Source: Micromonospora sp. HM5-17 (GTDB lineage: Bacteria; Actinomycetota; Actinomycetes; Mycobacteriales; Micromonosporaceae). Taken from it: a stretch of 64,000 nt of DNA. This document shows positions 34,821 through 43,647 of the stretch, one piece after another. The notes under the pieces were generated by a model, which was given only the letters and a program-made list of their open reading frames with translations, ran no database searches and was not told the DNA's origin. The translations under genes were made by a program, and so were the position numbers. Location of the stretch: contig NZ_RJWA01000004.1 in the NCBI RefSeq assembly GCF_003762835.1, positions 248,001-312,000 of the forward strand. Direction: 5' to 3'. Position 1 is the first letter of the stretch, and each line of letters opens with the position of its first letter.

Positions 34821-36374
34821 GTGACTGAGACTTCCCTGGTCCCGCCCACCCCGCCGGCCGACCTGCCCGGCACCCTCGGCGAGCTGCGCGCCGCCGGCCA
34901 CCGCTACCGGACCGTCAAGGAGGAGATCCGGGACAACCTGCTGGCCCGGATGCGGTCCGGCGAGCCGCGCTTCCCTGGCATCGTCGGGTACGACGAGACC
35001 GTGCTCCCGGAGGTCGAGCGCGCCCTGCTGGCCGGGCACGACCTGGTCCTGCTCGGCGAGCGTGGCCAGGGCAAGACCCGACTGATTCGGGCACTCGGGC
35101 AGTTGCTGGACGAGTGGACCCCGGTGATCCGGGGTTCGGAGCTGAACGAGCACCCGATGCACCCGCTCACCCCGGCCTCGCGCCGCGCGGTCGCCGAGGC
35201 CGGCGACGACCTGCCGATCGGCTGGCTCCACCGGTCGTTGCGGTACGGCGAGAAGCTCGCCACCCCGGACACCAGCGTCGGCGACCTGATCGGCGACGTG
35301 GACCCGATCCGGGTCGCCCAGGGGCGGACGCTCGGCGACCCGGAGACGATCCACTTCGGGTTGGTGCCCCGGACCAACCGGGGTATCTTCGCGATCAACG
35401 AGCTGCCCGACCTGGCCGAGCGTATCCAGGTGGCGCTGCTCAACGTGCTGGAGGAACGGGACATCCAGGTACGCGGCTACCAACTCCGGCTGCCGCTGGA
35501 CCTGCTCCTGGTGGCCAGCGCCAACCCGGAGGACTACACCAACCGGGGTCGGATCATCACCCCGCTCAAGGACCGGTTCGGCGCGGAGATCCGGACCCAC
35601 TACCCGCTCGACCTCGAGCTCGAGCTGGAGCTGATCAAGCAGGAGGCGAACCTGGTCGCCGCCGTGCCGGACCACGTCCTGGAGGTGCTGGCCCGGTTCG
35701 CCCGCGCGGTCCGGGAGTCGCCCTCGGTCGACTCCCGCTCCGGGGTCTCCGCCCGGTTCGCTATCGCCGCCGCCGAGACGGTGGCCGCCGCCGCGCTGCG
35801 CCGGGCCGGCCTGCTCTCGGGCACGAGGACCGTCGACGGGCAGCCGGTCAACCCGGTCGACATCGAGCCGGTGGCCCGGATCGGTGACACGGTCTCGGTC
35901 GTCAGCACCCTGCGCGGCAAGGTCGAGTTCGAGAGCGGCGAGGAGGGCCGGGAGATCGAGATCCTCGCCCACCTGCTGCGGACCGCGACCGCCGAGACGT
36001 TCCGGGCCCGGTTGGCCGGGCTGGACCTCTCCGGCTTCACCGCACTCGTGGCCGACGGCGCGGTGATCGAGACCGGCGAGTTGGTCAGCGCGACCGAGCT
36101 GCTGCGGCAGGTCGGCACCGTGCCGGGGCTGGCCAAGGCGCTGGACCGGCTCGGCCTCGGCGACGCGCCCACGCCGGGCGAGGCCGCCGCCGGGATCGAG
36201 TTCGTGCTGGAGGGACTGCACCTGACCCGCCGGCTGGCCAAGGACGTCACCGACGAGGGCCGCACCCGCTACGGCGGCCGGACCGGCGACGCCGGCCGGG
36301 GTGGCCGGGACCTCGGCGGCGGGGGTGGCCGGGGCTTCGGCAGCCGTCCGGACCGCGACGACGACTGGGCCTGA
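34821..36374 (+). CDS. MoxR/Mg-chelatase-like AAA+ ATPase
   Basis: 517 aa, GTG start. Walker A LVLLGERGQGKTRL, Walker B-like RGIFAINELPDLAERIQVALLNVLEERDIQVRGYQLRLPLDLLLVASANPEDYTNRGRIITPLKDRFGAEIRTHYPL (helix-2 insert and sensor 1 included), then a helical lid and an Arg/Gly-rich disordered tail. Members act as metal- or cofactor-insertion or client-remodelling chaperones with a VWA partner. The VWA gene starts 1 nt after the stop, so the two are one functional pair. This pair is widespread in actinomycetes. Confidence 0.87.
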   Translation: MTETSLVPPTPPADLPGTLGELRAAGHRYRTVKEEIRDNLLARMRSGEPRFPGIVGYDETVLPEVERALLAGHDLVLLGERGQGKTRLIRALGQLLDEWTPVIRGSELNEHPMHPLTPASRRAVAEAGDDLPIGWLHRSLRYGEKLATPDTSVGDLIGDVDPIRVAQGRTLGDPETIHFGLVPRTNRGIFAINELPDLAERIQVALLNVLEERDIQVRGYQLRLPLDLLLVASANPEDYTNRGRIITPLKDRFGAEIRTHYPLDLELELELIKQEANLVAAVPDHVLEVLARFARAVRESPSVDSRSGVSARFAIAAAETVAAAALRRAGLLSGTRTVDGQPVNPVDIEPVARIGDTVSVVSTLRGKVEFESGEEGREIEILAHLLRTATAETFRARLAGLDLSGFTALVADGAVIETGELVSATELLRQVGTVPGLAKALDRLGLGDAPTPGEAAAGIEFVLEGLHLTRRLAKDVTDEGRTRYGGRTGDAGRGGRDLGGGGGRGFGSRPDRDDDWA

Positions 36375-36375
36375 C

Positions 36376-38331
36376 GTGGCCGGCGGCAACCGCTTCCGAT
36401 ACGGCTCCTGGCGCGGCGGCCCCGACCCGCTCGCCCCACCGTACGACGTCCGGGCCGCGGTCGACGCGGTCGGTGCCGAGGTGCTGGCCGGCGGTAGCCT
36501 GCGCGAGGCGCTACGGAACCTGCTCCGGCGCGGCCCCGGGGGCCGGGGCGGCCTCGACGACCTGGTGGCCCGGGCCCGCCGGCTCCGCCGCGAGGCGCTG
36601 CGCCGGGGCGACCTGGACGGCGCGGTGACCCGAGCCCGGGCCCTGCTCGACCAGGCGCTCGCCGCCGAACGCGACGAGCTGCGCGGCCGGGACGACGACG
36701 CGGCCCGGTTTGCCGAGGCGGTGCTGGACAACCTGCCCTCCTCCACGGCCCGGGCGATCGAGGAACTCTCCGGTTACGAGTGGGTCAGCGACGAGGCGCG
36801 GGCGACGTACCAGCGGATCCTCGACGGGCTGCGCCGGGACGTCCTCGAACAGCGGTTCAGTGGGCTGCGGGACGCGATGCGCAACGCGGCCGACCCGGCC
36901 GTGCAGCGCCAGATGGTCGAGATGCTGCGCGACCTCAACGACCTGCTGGCCCGGCACGACCGGGGCGAGGACACCACCGACGCGTTCGCCGAGTTCATGC
37001 GCCGGCACGGCGACCTCTTCCCGGAGAAGCCGGAGACGGTGGACGAGCTGGTCGACGCGCTGGCCCGGCGGGCCGCCGCCGGGGAACGGCTGATGCGGTC
37101 GCTGTCGCCGAACCAGCGCGAGGAGCTGGCCCGGATGATGGAGTCCGCGCTCGGTCCGGAGCTGGCCCGGCAGCTGGCCGAGTTGACCGCGAACCTGCGG
37201 TCGCTCCGCCCCGACCTCGCCTGGGACCGCGCCGAGCGGGTCCGGGGGAACCAGCCGCTCGGCTACGCCGAGGCGGCGGGGGCGCTGGGCGAGATCGCTG
37301 AGCTGGACGAGCTGCTGGACCAGCTCGGCCAGGAGCATCCCGGGGCGACCCTGGACGACATCGACGTGGAGTCGGTGCAGCGCAACCTGGGCCGGGACGC
37401 GGCCGACGACGTACGCCGGTTGCGGGAGCTGGAGCGGGAGCTGCGCCGGCAGGGATGGGTGACCCGGGGCGCGGACGGGCTGACGCTGAGCCCGAAGGCG
37501 CTGCGCCGGCTCGGTGGCACCGCGCTGCGGCGGATCTTCGCCGAGTTGGAGACGGGCCGGCGGGGCCAGCACGACCTGCGCTCGGCCGGCGCCGCCGGGG
37601 AGATCACCGGGGCGTCCCGGCCCTGGGAGTTCGGCGACGAGCAGCCCCTGGACGTGGTGCGGACCGTCGCCCGGGCGGTCCGGCGTGCCGGTGCCGGGGT
37701 GCCGGTGACGCTCGCGGTCGAGGACTTCGAGGTGGTCGAGACCGAGCGGCGGGCGTCGGCGGCGGTGGCGCTCTGCGTCGACCTCTCCTTCTCGATGATC
37801 TCCGAGGGGCGCTGGGGTCCGATGAAGCAGACCGCGCTGGCGCTGGCCCACCTGATCGCCACCCGCTTTCCGCAGGACTCGTTGCAGATCATCGGATTCG
37901 GCCGGGAGGCGATGCCGCTGACCCAGCAGGAGCTGGCCGGGGTCGAGCCGGACCTGGTGCAGGGGACCAACCTCCAACACGCGTTGAAGCTGGCCGGCCG
38001 GCACCTGCGCCGGCACCCCGGCGCCGAGCCGGTGGTGCTGGTGGTCACCGACGGCGAGCCGACCGCGCACCTGGATCCCGACGACGGGGTGGCGGTCTTC
38101 CACTGGCCGCCGCTGCCGGAGACCGTGCGGGCGACCATCGCCGAGGTGGACCGGCTCACCCGGTACGGCGCCACGCTGAACCTCTTCATGCTCGGCGAGG
38201 ACCCGGGGCTGCGCCGCTTCGTCGACGCGGTGGCCCGGCGCTGTGGCGGTCGGGTCTTCACGCCGGAGCTGGCGGATCTCGGCCGGTACGTCGTCTCCGA
38301 CTACCTCCGCATCCGGCGGGGCCGCCGCTGA
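36376..38331 (+). CDS. VWA-domain (CoxE-like) partner of the MoxR ATPase
   Basis: 651 aa from the GTG at 36376. Residues 1-450 are helical and Arg/Asp/Glu-rich (repeated LARRHD/LRRL-type segments) and would contact the ATPase. The C-terminal VWA domain begins near residue 465: VALCVDLSFSM gives the DxSxS MIDAS motif, with LQIIGFGREAM, LVVTDGEPTAH and LFMLGEDPGLRRFVDAVARRCGGRVF following. It probably acts as the substrate-recognition half of a MoxR-VWA chaperone. Downstream is a repeat array. Confidence 0.87.
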   Translation: MAGGNRFRYGSWRGGPDPLAPPYDVRAAVDAVGAEVLAGGSLREALRNLLRRGPGGRGGLDDLVARARRLRREALRRGDLDGAVTRARALLDQALAAERDELRGRDDDAARFAEAVLDNLPSSTARAIEELSGYEWVSDEARATYQRILDGLRRDVLEQRFSGLRDAMRNAADPAVQRQMVEMLRDLNDLLARHDRGEDTTDAFAEFMRRHGDLFPEKPETVDELVDALARRAAAGERLMRSLSPNQREELARMMESALGPELARQLAELTANLRSLRPDLAWDRAERVRGNQPLGYAEAAGALGEIAELDELLDQLGQEHPGATLDDIDVESVQRNLGRDAADDVRRLRELERELRRQGWVTRGADGLTLSPKALRRLGGTALRRIFAELETGRRGQHDLRSAGAAGEITGASRPWEFGDEQPLDVVRTVARAVRRAGAGVPVTLAVEDFEVVETERRASAAVALCVDLSFSMISEGRWGPMKQTALALAHLIATRFPQDSLQIIGFGREAMPLTQQELAGVEPDLVQGTNLQHALKLAGRHLRRHPGAEPVVLVVTDGEPTAHLDPDDGVAVFHWPPLPETVRATIAEVDRLTRYGATLNLFMLGEDPGLRRFVDAVARRCGGRVFTPELADLGRYVVSDYLRIRRGRR

Positions 38332-38364
38332 CCCACCGGCGCCCCGCTGACCGTGGGGCCTCAC

Positions 38365-38570
38365 CGACCATGGAGTCGTCGTCACCGGCGCGTCGTCGCC
38401 TCCGGTTTGGCGAGTTGTCGCCTCCGAGCTGTGGAGTTTCGCCTCCAGCCTGGCGTTTGTCGCCTCCGGGCTGGCGTTTGTCGCCTCCGGGCTGGGAAAT
38501 TGTCGCCGCCCCCGGCCTGGCGCTTGTCGTCTCCGGCCCCGGATTCCGGCGACAACTCCATGGTCGACGG
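38365..38570. repeat. Degenerate 21-25-bp tandem array flanked by inverted CCATGGTC ends
   Basis: Six to seven degenerate units around TGGCGTTTGTCGCCTCCGGG (about 38389-38545); two central units are nearly identical. The right end is a 25-bp sequence containing CGACAACTCCATGGTCGACG (38550-38569) that recurs exactly at 43379-43403. The left end has the inverse GACCATGGAGTCGTCGTCACCGG. No spacers, so not CRISPR. Looks like an expanded, miniature mobile-type repeat. Confidence 0.8.
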
Positions 38571-38593
38571 GGCAAATCCCTAGACTGGGATGA

Positions 38594-39064
38594 ATGGAGG
38601 CGGCGGAGCTGCGCCGGGCGTACGACGACCTGCTCACCGAGGTGACCGCGGGCGGGTTCGGCCCACCGCCGCCCGGCGGCCTGACCGCCGAGCAGGTCGT
38701 GGCGCACCTGGCCGCGAACGACGAGCTGATGATCGAGGCGACCGAGGCGGTGCTCGCCGGCTCGCCGTGGACGTACTACGACGCGCAGTCCACGCTGCCA
38801 CCCCAGGTGGATGCCATGGCGGTGCATCCGGCCGGACTGTCGGGGCTGGTCGCCTGGCTCCAGACGACCAGCGGTCGGCTCTGTGCGCTGCTGGATCGGC
38901 TCGGGCCGGCGGCGGAGACTCCGGTGGAGTGCCACCTCCGGGAGGGGACGGCGCTGGCCGTCGAGGAGTCGCTGCCCTGGGGACGGATGCTGGACATCCA
39001 CGGTCGGATCCATCTGGCGATCCATCGCGAGGAGCTGCGCGCCCTGCGCCCCACCACGCGCTGA
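38594..39064 (+). CDS. DinB/maleylpyruvate-isomerase-N-like four-helix protein
   Basis: 156 aa. Helical pattern with GGLTAEQVVAHLAANDELMIEATEAVLAG, WLQTTSGRLCALLDRL and a C-terminal GRMLDIHGRIHLAIHREELRAL. Histidines at the ends of helices (VAHLAAN; HGRIHLAIHREEL) fit the three-His metal site of the DinB_2/MDMPI-N superfamily, which includes mycothiol-dependent enzymes. Activity unknown. The start lies 24 nt after the upstream repeat array, with TAGACT as a possible -10, so the mRNA may be nearly leaderless. Confidence 0.65.
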   Translation: MEAAELRRAYDDLLTEVTAGGFGPPPPGGLTAEQVVAHLAANDELMIEATEAVLAGSPWTYYDAQSTLPPQVDAMAVHPAGLSGLVAWLQTTSGRLCALLDRLGPAAETPVECHLREGTALAVEESLPWGRMLDIHGRIHLAIHREELRALRPTTR

Positions 39065-39083
39065 CGTCGCTGGCTGACGTCGC

Positions 39084-39097
39084 TGGGAGCGTTCCCA
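39084..39097. promoter_or_regulatory. CebR-like operator TGGGAGCGTTCCCA
   Basis: A 14-bp palindrome differing at one position from TGGGAGCGCTCCCA, the operator of the LacI-type cellobiose sensor CebR in actinomycetes. It lies 68 nt upstream of the CBM2-tagged sugar dehydrogenase start, where it could block the promoter until cellobiose is present. Confidence 0.75.
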
Positions 39098-39165
39098 TAC
39101 TGTGAGATGCGTGGATCTAGAGGTCGTCGGCGGCATTACCTTCCTGTTAACCGATGGGAGTCGAT

Positions 39166-40800
39166 ATGTTGCGACGTCTTTCTCGCGGGCGGCTCGGCGT
39201 CGCCGGTGTGGCCGCCGTCCTCGGTCCGCTCGTGGCGCTCGGTGCGCCGGCCGCCGGACACCCCGCCGCGGCCACCGGAGAGCCGACGGTGGTCGACGGC
39301 CGGTCCGGCCCGGCCGGGCAGCCCGCGGCCACCGGGCGCTCCACCGCCGCCGTACCCCCACTGGACCAGCTCACCGTCAGCACCACCCAGGTCGCCTTCG
39401 GACTCCAGCGGCCGACCGCGATCTTCGCCCCGGACGACGGCAGTGGTCGGCTGCTGATCACCGAGAAGCAGGGCCGGATTCGCGTCTACCACCCCGACAC
39501 CGGGCTGGCCGCCGAACCGCTGCTCGACATCACCGACCGGGTCGACACCTCCGGTAACGAACGCGGTCTCCTCGGTCTGGTCACCACCCCCGACTTTGCC
39601 CGGACCCGCACGCTGTACGTCACGTACACCGCACTGCCCGACGGCGCGGTCACGCTCGCCCGGTTCACCCTGGACAGTTCCGACCAGGCACCGATCCCCG
39701 TCGACCGGGAGGAGGTGGTGTTGACCCAGCCCCACGCCGAGTTCTCCAACCACAACGGTGGGCACATCGCCTTCGGCCCGGACGGCTACCTCTACTGGAG
39801 CATCGGCGACGGCGGCGGCGCGAACGACGCCCTGAACTCGGGACAGAACCTCGGCACCCTGCTCGGCAAGATCGTGCGGATCGACGTCAATCGTTCCTGC
39901 GACGGACGGAACTACTGCGTACCCGCCGACAACCCGTTCGTCGACACCGCCGGAGCGCGGCCGGAGATCTGGGCGTACGGGCTACGCAACCCGTGGAAGT
40001 TCTCGCACGACCTCGGCGGCGACGGCTCACTCTGGATCGCCGACGTCGGACAGGGCACCTTCGAGGAGATCGACCACCTGCCGGGCGACCAGGGCGGCGC
40101 CAACCTCGGCTGGTCCTGCCGGGAGGGTCCACAGGTCTTCAACCCCGACCGGTGCTCCGACGACGCCGAGTATGTCGAACCGGTCTACTCGTACCGCACC
40201 TCGACCGACGGCTGCGCCGTCATCGGCGGGTACGTCTACCGGGGTCGGGAGTACGCCGACATCGCCGCCGGAACCTACCTCGCCACCGACTACTGCTCCG
40301 GCACCGCGTTCGTGGTCCGGCCGCCGGCCACCCCCGGCGGCGCGTACCAGACCCGGGCGCTGACCGAGCTGACCATCCAGCCGACCAGCCTCGGCCAGGA
40401 CGCCAACGGCGAGCTGTACCTGGTCAACGACCTCCCCGGCCAGCTGCACCGGATCGCGTTCGGCACCACCGCCCCGCCGGTTGGCTGCACCGTCAGCTAC
40501 CGCGTCGACCAGCAGTGGGGAACCGGCTTCATCGCGACGGTGACCGTCACCAACACCGGAACCGCGCCGGTCGACGGCTGGACGGTGGGGTGGACCTTCA
40601 CCGCCGCGCAACAGGTCGGCACCTTCTGGAACGCCAGCGGCAGCCAGCAGGGCGCGGAGGTGACCGTCCGGAACGTCGCCTGGAACGCTGCGATCCCGCC
40701 CGGGGACACCGTCCAGTTCGGCTTCCTCGCCTCGAACACCGGCCCGAACCCGACACCGACCCGCTTCACCCTGAACGACACCCCCTGCACTGGGGTGTAA
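39166..40800 (+). CDS. Secreted PQQ-type sugar dehydrogenase (GSDH-like) with C-terminal CBM2
   Basis: 544 aa from ATG 39166 (GGGAG upstream; another ATG 12 nt earlier). Signal peptide (1-35), a Gly/Ala-rich linker, then a six-bladed GSDH-type propeller: VAFGLQRPTAIFAPDDGSGRLLITEKQGRIRVY, NERGLLGLVTTPDF, FSNHNGGHIAFGPDGYLYWSIGDGGG, IWAYGLRNPWKFSHDLGGDGSLWIADVGQGTFEEI and GANLGWSCREG. Residues about 440-544 are a CBM2 module. It should oxidise cello-sugars at the cellulose surface. A CebR-like operator upstream supports a cellulose role. Its TAA lies within the following hairpin repeat. Confidence 0.9.
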   Translation: MLRRLSRGRLGVAGVAAVLGPLVALGAPAAGHPAAATGEPTVVDGRSGPAGQPAATGRSTAAVPPLDQLTVSTTQVAFGLQRPTAIFAPDDGSGRLLITEKQGRIRVYHPDTGLAAEPLLDITDRVDTSGNERGLLGLVTTPDFARTRTLYVTYTALPDGAVTLARFTLDSSDQAPIPVDREEVVLTQPHAEFSNHNGGHIAFGPDGYLYWSIGDGGGANDALNSGQNLGTLLGKIVRIDVNRSCDGRNYCVPADNPFVDTAGARPEIWAYGLRNPWKFSHDLGGDGSLWIADVGQGTFEEIDHLPGDQGGANLGWSCREGPQVFNPDRCSDDAEYVEPVYSYRTSTDGCAVIGGYVYRGREYADIAAGTYLATDYCSGTAFVVRPPATPGGAYQTRALTELTIQPTSLGQDANGELYLVNDLPGQLHRIAFGTTAPPVGCTVSYRVDQQWGTGFIATVTVTNTGTAPVDGWTVGWTFTAAQQVGTFWNASGSQQGAEVTVRNVAWNAAIPPGDTVQFGFLASNTGPNPTPTRFTLNDTPCTGV

Positions 40801-40847
40801 GGAAGGGCCCCTTGTTATCGGTTTTTGTTGTAAAGGGGGCCCTTCCT
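40799..40847. repeat. AAGGAAGGGCCCCTT hairpin repeat, copy 1 (bidirectional terminator)
   Basis: Left arm AAGGAAGGGCCCCTT (40799-40813), right arm AAGGGGGCCCTTCCT (40833-40847), loop with TTATCGGTTTTTGTTGTA. Overlaps the stop codons of both convergent genes. Arms and loop match copies at 54093-54141 and 57596-57644. Confidence 0.9.
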
Positions 40848-41944
40848 CACACCGAGGATTGATCGGTCCTCGGCCCGGCGCCGTTGGCGGCGACGTGCCG
40901 GAAAGCTCGGCGGTAGGCGCTGGGCGCCACTCCGAGCCGCTGACGCAGTTGCTGGCGCAGCGCGGCGGCCGTACCGAACCCGGACCGGTGGGCCACCTGG
41001 TCGATCCCGAGGTCGGTCGTCTCCAGGAGCAGCCGGGCGTGGTCGGTGCGCTGCTGCAGCAGCCACTGGGCCGGGCTGAGCCCGGTCTCCTCACGGAACC
41101 GCCGGGTGAAGGTCCGGACGCTCATCCCGGCGTGCGCGGCCATCTGCGCCAGGGTGATCGGCTCATGCAGCCGCCGCTGGACCCACTCGCGGGTCCGGGC
41201 GGTGCCGCTGTCGCCGCGGACCGGCAGCGGCCGTTCGATGTACTGGGCCTGGCCCCCCTCCCGCCAGGGCGGGACGACACAATGGCGGGCGGCCCGGTTG
41301 GCGACCTCGCTGCCGTGGTCGGCCCGGATCACGTGTAGGCAGAGGTCGATCCCGGCGGCGACCCCGGCGGAGGTGAGGATGTCACCGTCGTCCACGAAGA
41401 GGACGTCCGGGTCGAGCCGGACCCGGGGGTGAAGCTGGCGGAAGCGTTCGGCGTACGCCCAGTGGGTGGTCGCGGCGCGGCCGTCGAGCAGGCCGGCGGC
41501 GGCGAGGACGAACGCCCCGGTGCAGATGGACATGATCCGCGCCCCGCGCTCGTGCGCCCGGCGCAGCGCCTGCCCGGCCTCGGGGTTGAGGGTTCCGTCG
41601 TCCAGCGGTGATCCGGTCTTTACTCCGGGGACGATCACGGTTTCCGCCTGCTCGACCAGCTCCAGGCCGTGATCGGGCAACATCTGGAAGCCCGCGCTGC
41701 TGCGCACCGGGCGCCGACCCACCGTGCAGACGTCGACCGCGTAGAGCCGCCGCCGGTCGGCGTTCCGGGCGCTGCCGAAGACCTGCGCCGGGGTGCCGAG
41801 GTCGAGCCCGACGACCCCGTCCATCGCGAGCACCGCGATCCGGTGCGCGCCCGGCACGGGTACGTCGTCCCATCCGGCCGCGGCCCGCTTCGGGACCTCG
41901 GTGGCGACCCCACCGCCGATCATGCCGACCCCGCTTTCGACCAT
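40847..41944 (-). CDS. GlxA-type AraC family transcriptional regulator (DJ-1/PfpI + HTH)
   Basis: 365 aa; an internal ATG seven codons in is a possible alternative start. DJ-1/PfpI-like sensor domain at about 35-200 with GARIMSICTGAFVLAAAGLLDGRAATTHW (nucleophile-elbow cysteine kept) and VLFVDDGDILTSAGVAAGIDLCLHVI. A double-helix AraC DNA-binding domain at about 255-350: ITLAQMAAHAGMSVRTFTRRFREETGLSPAQWLLQQRTDHARLLLE and HRSGFGTAAALRQQLRQRLGVAPSAYRRAF. It diverges from the MFS gene and likely controls it. The stop touches a hairpin repeat. Confidence 0.9.
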   Translation of the reverse strand: MVESGVGMIGGGVATEVPKRAAAGWDDVPVPGAHRIAVLAMDGVVGLDLGTPAQVFGSARNADRRRLYAVDVCTVGRRPVRSSAGFQMLPDHGLELVEQAETVIVPGVKTGSPLDDGTLNPEAGQALRRAHERGARIMSICTGAFVLAAAGLLDGRAATTHWAYAERFRQLHPRVRLDPDVLFVDDGDILTSAGVAAGIDLCLHVIRADHGSEVANRAARHCVVPPWREGGQAQYIERPLPVRGDSGTARTREWVQRRLHEPITLAQMAAHAGMSVRTFTRRFREETGLSPAQWLLQQRTDHARLLLETTDLGIDQVAHRSGFGTAAALRQQLRQRLGVAPSAYRRAFRHVAANGAGPRTDQSSV

Positions 41945-42048
41945 GTCGACCCCTCCTCCGACGCGCTCCGGCGATGTTGGCCCAATTCTTGCGCATCATG
42001 GCTTTCCGGCCACTCGTCGAGTCCGGCCGCGCGCCGCACACTGCTCCC

Positions 42049-43434
42049 GTGATCCGTATCCGCAGTCTGCATCCCGCCTGGGTGGTCGCCGCTGTTGCGT
42101 TCGTGGCGCTGGTCGGCGCCGCCAGTTTCCGGGCCACCCCGACCGTGTTGCTGCACCCGCTGCACGCCGAGTTCGGCTGGCCGCTGGCCACCATCTCCGC
42201 CGCCGTCTCGGTCAACCTGCTGCTCTTTGGTCTCACCGCGCCGTTCGCCGCCGCGCTGATGGACCGGTTCGGGATTCGGCGGGTGGTCGCGGTCGCGCTG
42301 ACCATGGTGGCGGCGGGCAGCGGCCTGACGGTCTTCATGCGGACGAGCGTCGAGCTGATCCTCTGCTGGGGCGTCCTGGTCGGGCTCGGCACCGGCTCGA
42401 TGGCACTCGCCTTCGTGGCGACCATCACCGGACGCTGGTTCGTCCGGCGCCGGGGCCTGGTCACCGGGGTACTCACCGCCGCCGGTGCCGCCGGACAGCT
42501 TGTCTTCCTGCCGCTGCTGGCCAACCTCGTCGAGACGTACACCTGGCGCACGGCCGCACTGGTCGTCGCGGGGGCGGCGCTGGCGGTCGTACCCCTGGTG
42601 GTGTGGCTGCTCCGCGACCACCCGGCGGAACTCGGGCTGCCGCCGTACGGGGCGACCGAGGTGGTGCCGGCGCCGGCGCCGCAGGGCGGGGCGGCGGCCC
42701 GCGCGCTGCGCGTGTTGCGTGACGCGGCCCGGACCCCGGCGTTCTGGCTGCTGGTCGGCGGCTTCGCGATCTGCGGTCTGTCGACGAACGGACTGGTCGG
42801 CACCCACTTCATCCCGGCCGCCCACGATCACGGGATGGCCGAGACCACCGCCGCCGGCCTACTCGCGTTGATCGGCATCTTCGACATCGCCGGCACCGTC
42901 GCCTCCGGCTGGCTGACCGACCGGCTCGACAGCCGCCTGTTGCTCGGCACCTACTACGCCCTACGCGGGGCGTCCCTGCTGGTGCTGCCGGGCCTCTTCG
43001 CCGAGACGGCCGGGCCGAGTCTGCTGGTCTTCATCGTCTTCTACGGGCTGGACTGGGTGGCGACGGTGCCGCCGACGGTGGCGCTCTGCCGGGAGTACTT
43101 CGGGACAGACGGCGCGGTGGTCTTCGGCTGGGTCTTCGCCTCCCACCAGGTCGGTGCGGCGATCGCCGCCACCGGCGCGGGCCTGGTCCGCGACCGACTC
43201 GGTGAGTACACCGTGGCGTGGTACGCCGCCGGGGCGCTCTGCTTCGGTGCGGCGCTGTTCTCGGTGCTGCTCCGCCGGGGCGCCTCCCGGATCCCGTCGC
43301 CGCCCACATCCTCCGCGCCCGCGGGCTCACCCGAGGGGCCGGTCGATCACGGCGTTGTCGCCGGCGTCCGTGCCGGAACCGGCGACAACTCCATGGTCGA
43401 CGGTGCGGGGCGCGCCGGCGACAACCTTCGCTGA
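42049..43434 (+). CDS. MFS transporter with repeat-derived C-terminal tail
   Basis: 461 aa from GTG 42049; ATG at 41998 or 41974 are possible but add a hydrophilic leader. Twelve membrane segments with the A-motif-like MDRFGIRRVVAVALTM after helix 2 and SGWLTDRLDSRLLLG in the second half. Resembles the oxalate/formate antiporter-like or monocarboxylate group (YbfB/OFA type). The last 32 residues (from about 430, GPVDHGVVAGVRAG) are encoded by a dispersed repeat also found at 38.5 kb, so the natural C-terminus was probably shorter. Divergent from the GlxA-type regulator. Substrate unknown. Confidence 0.85.
   Translation: MIRIRSLHPAWVVAAVAFVALVGAASFRATPTVLLHPLHAEFGWPLATISAAVSVNLLLFGLTAPFAAALMDRFGIRRVVAVALTMVAAGSGLTVFMRTSVELILCWGVLVGLGTGSMALAFVATITGRWFVRRRGLVTGVLTAAGAAGQLVFLPLLANLVETYTWRTAALVVAGAALAVVPLVVWLLRDHPAELGLPPYGATEVVPAPAPQGGAAARALRVLRDAARTPAFWLLVGGFAICGLSTNGLVGTHFIPAAHDHGMAETTAAGLLALIGIFDIAGTVASGWLTDRLDSRLLLGTYYALRGASLLVLPGLFAETAGPSLLVFIVFYGLDWVATVPPTVALCREYFGTDGAVVFGWVFASHQVGAAIAATGAGLVRDRLGEYTVAWYAAGALCFGAALFSVLLRRGASRIPSPPTSSAPAGSPEGPVDHGVVAGVRAGTGDNSMVDGAGRAGDNLR
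43337..43428. repeat. Second copy of the CCATGGTCGACG repeat, inside the MFS reading frame
   Basis: Begins with GGTCGATCACGGCGTTGTCG (inverse-like end) and contains the 25-bp sequence at 43379-43403 identical to 38546-38570, then a partial GCCGGCGACAACC unit. It overlaps the 3' end of the MFS gene and extends its coding sequence. Confidence 0.8.
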
Positions 43435-43647
43435 CTCTTCGTCCCGGTGCAGCCGGTTGCGCCGCCTGCCCCACCGGCTCCTCCCAGCGCAGGTCGGCTG
43501 TGCCCGCCCCGGGGTCCGTCGTAACGAGGACGGCGACGAACTCCGGGGCGGGTGCGGGGTTCTGGGCCGCTGTTCGTGGGTCGCTGGTCCCCAGGCGAAG
43601 CTGCCGTGCCGTACGTCCGAGGTAGCGGCGTCGAGCCCGGGCCAGGT

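Noticed and set aside
34821-38331. MoxR-VWA pair as a conflict system
   Set aside because: The pair lacks the VMAP/effector genes expected for such systems and looks like the common housekeeping pair of actinomycetes.
38389-38545. Tandem 21-25-bp units resembling a CRISPR array
   Set aside because: Units abut without unique spacers, vary in length, and no cas genes are near.
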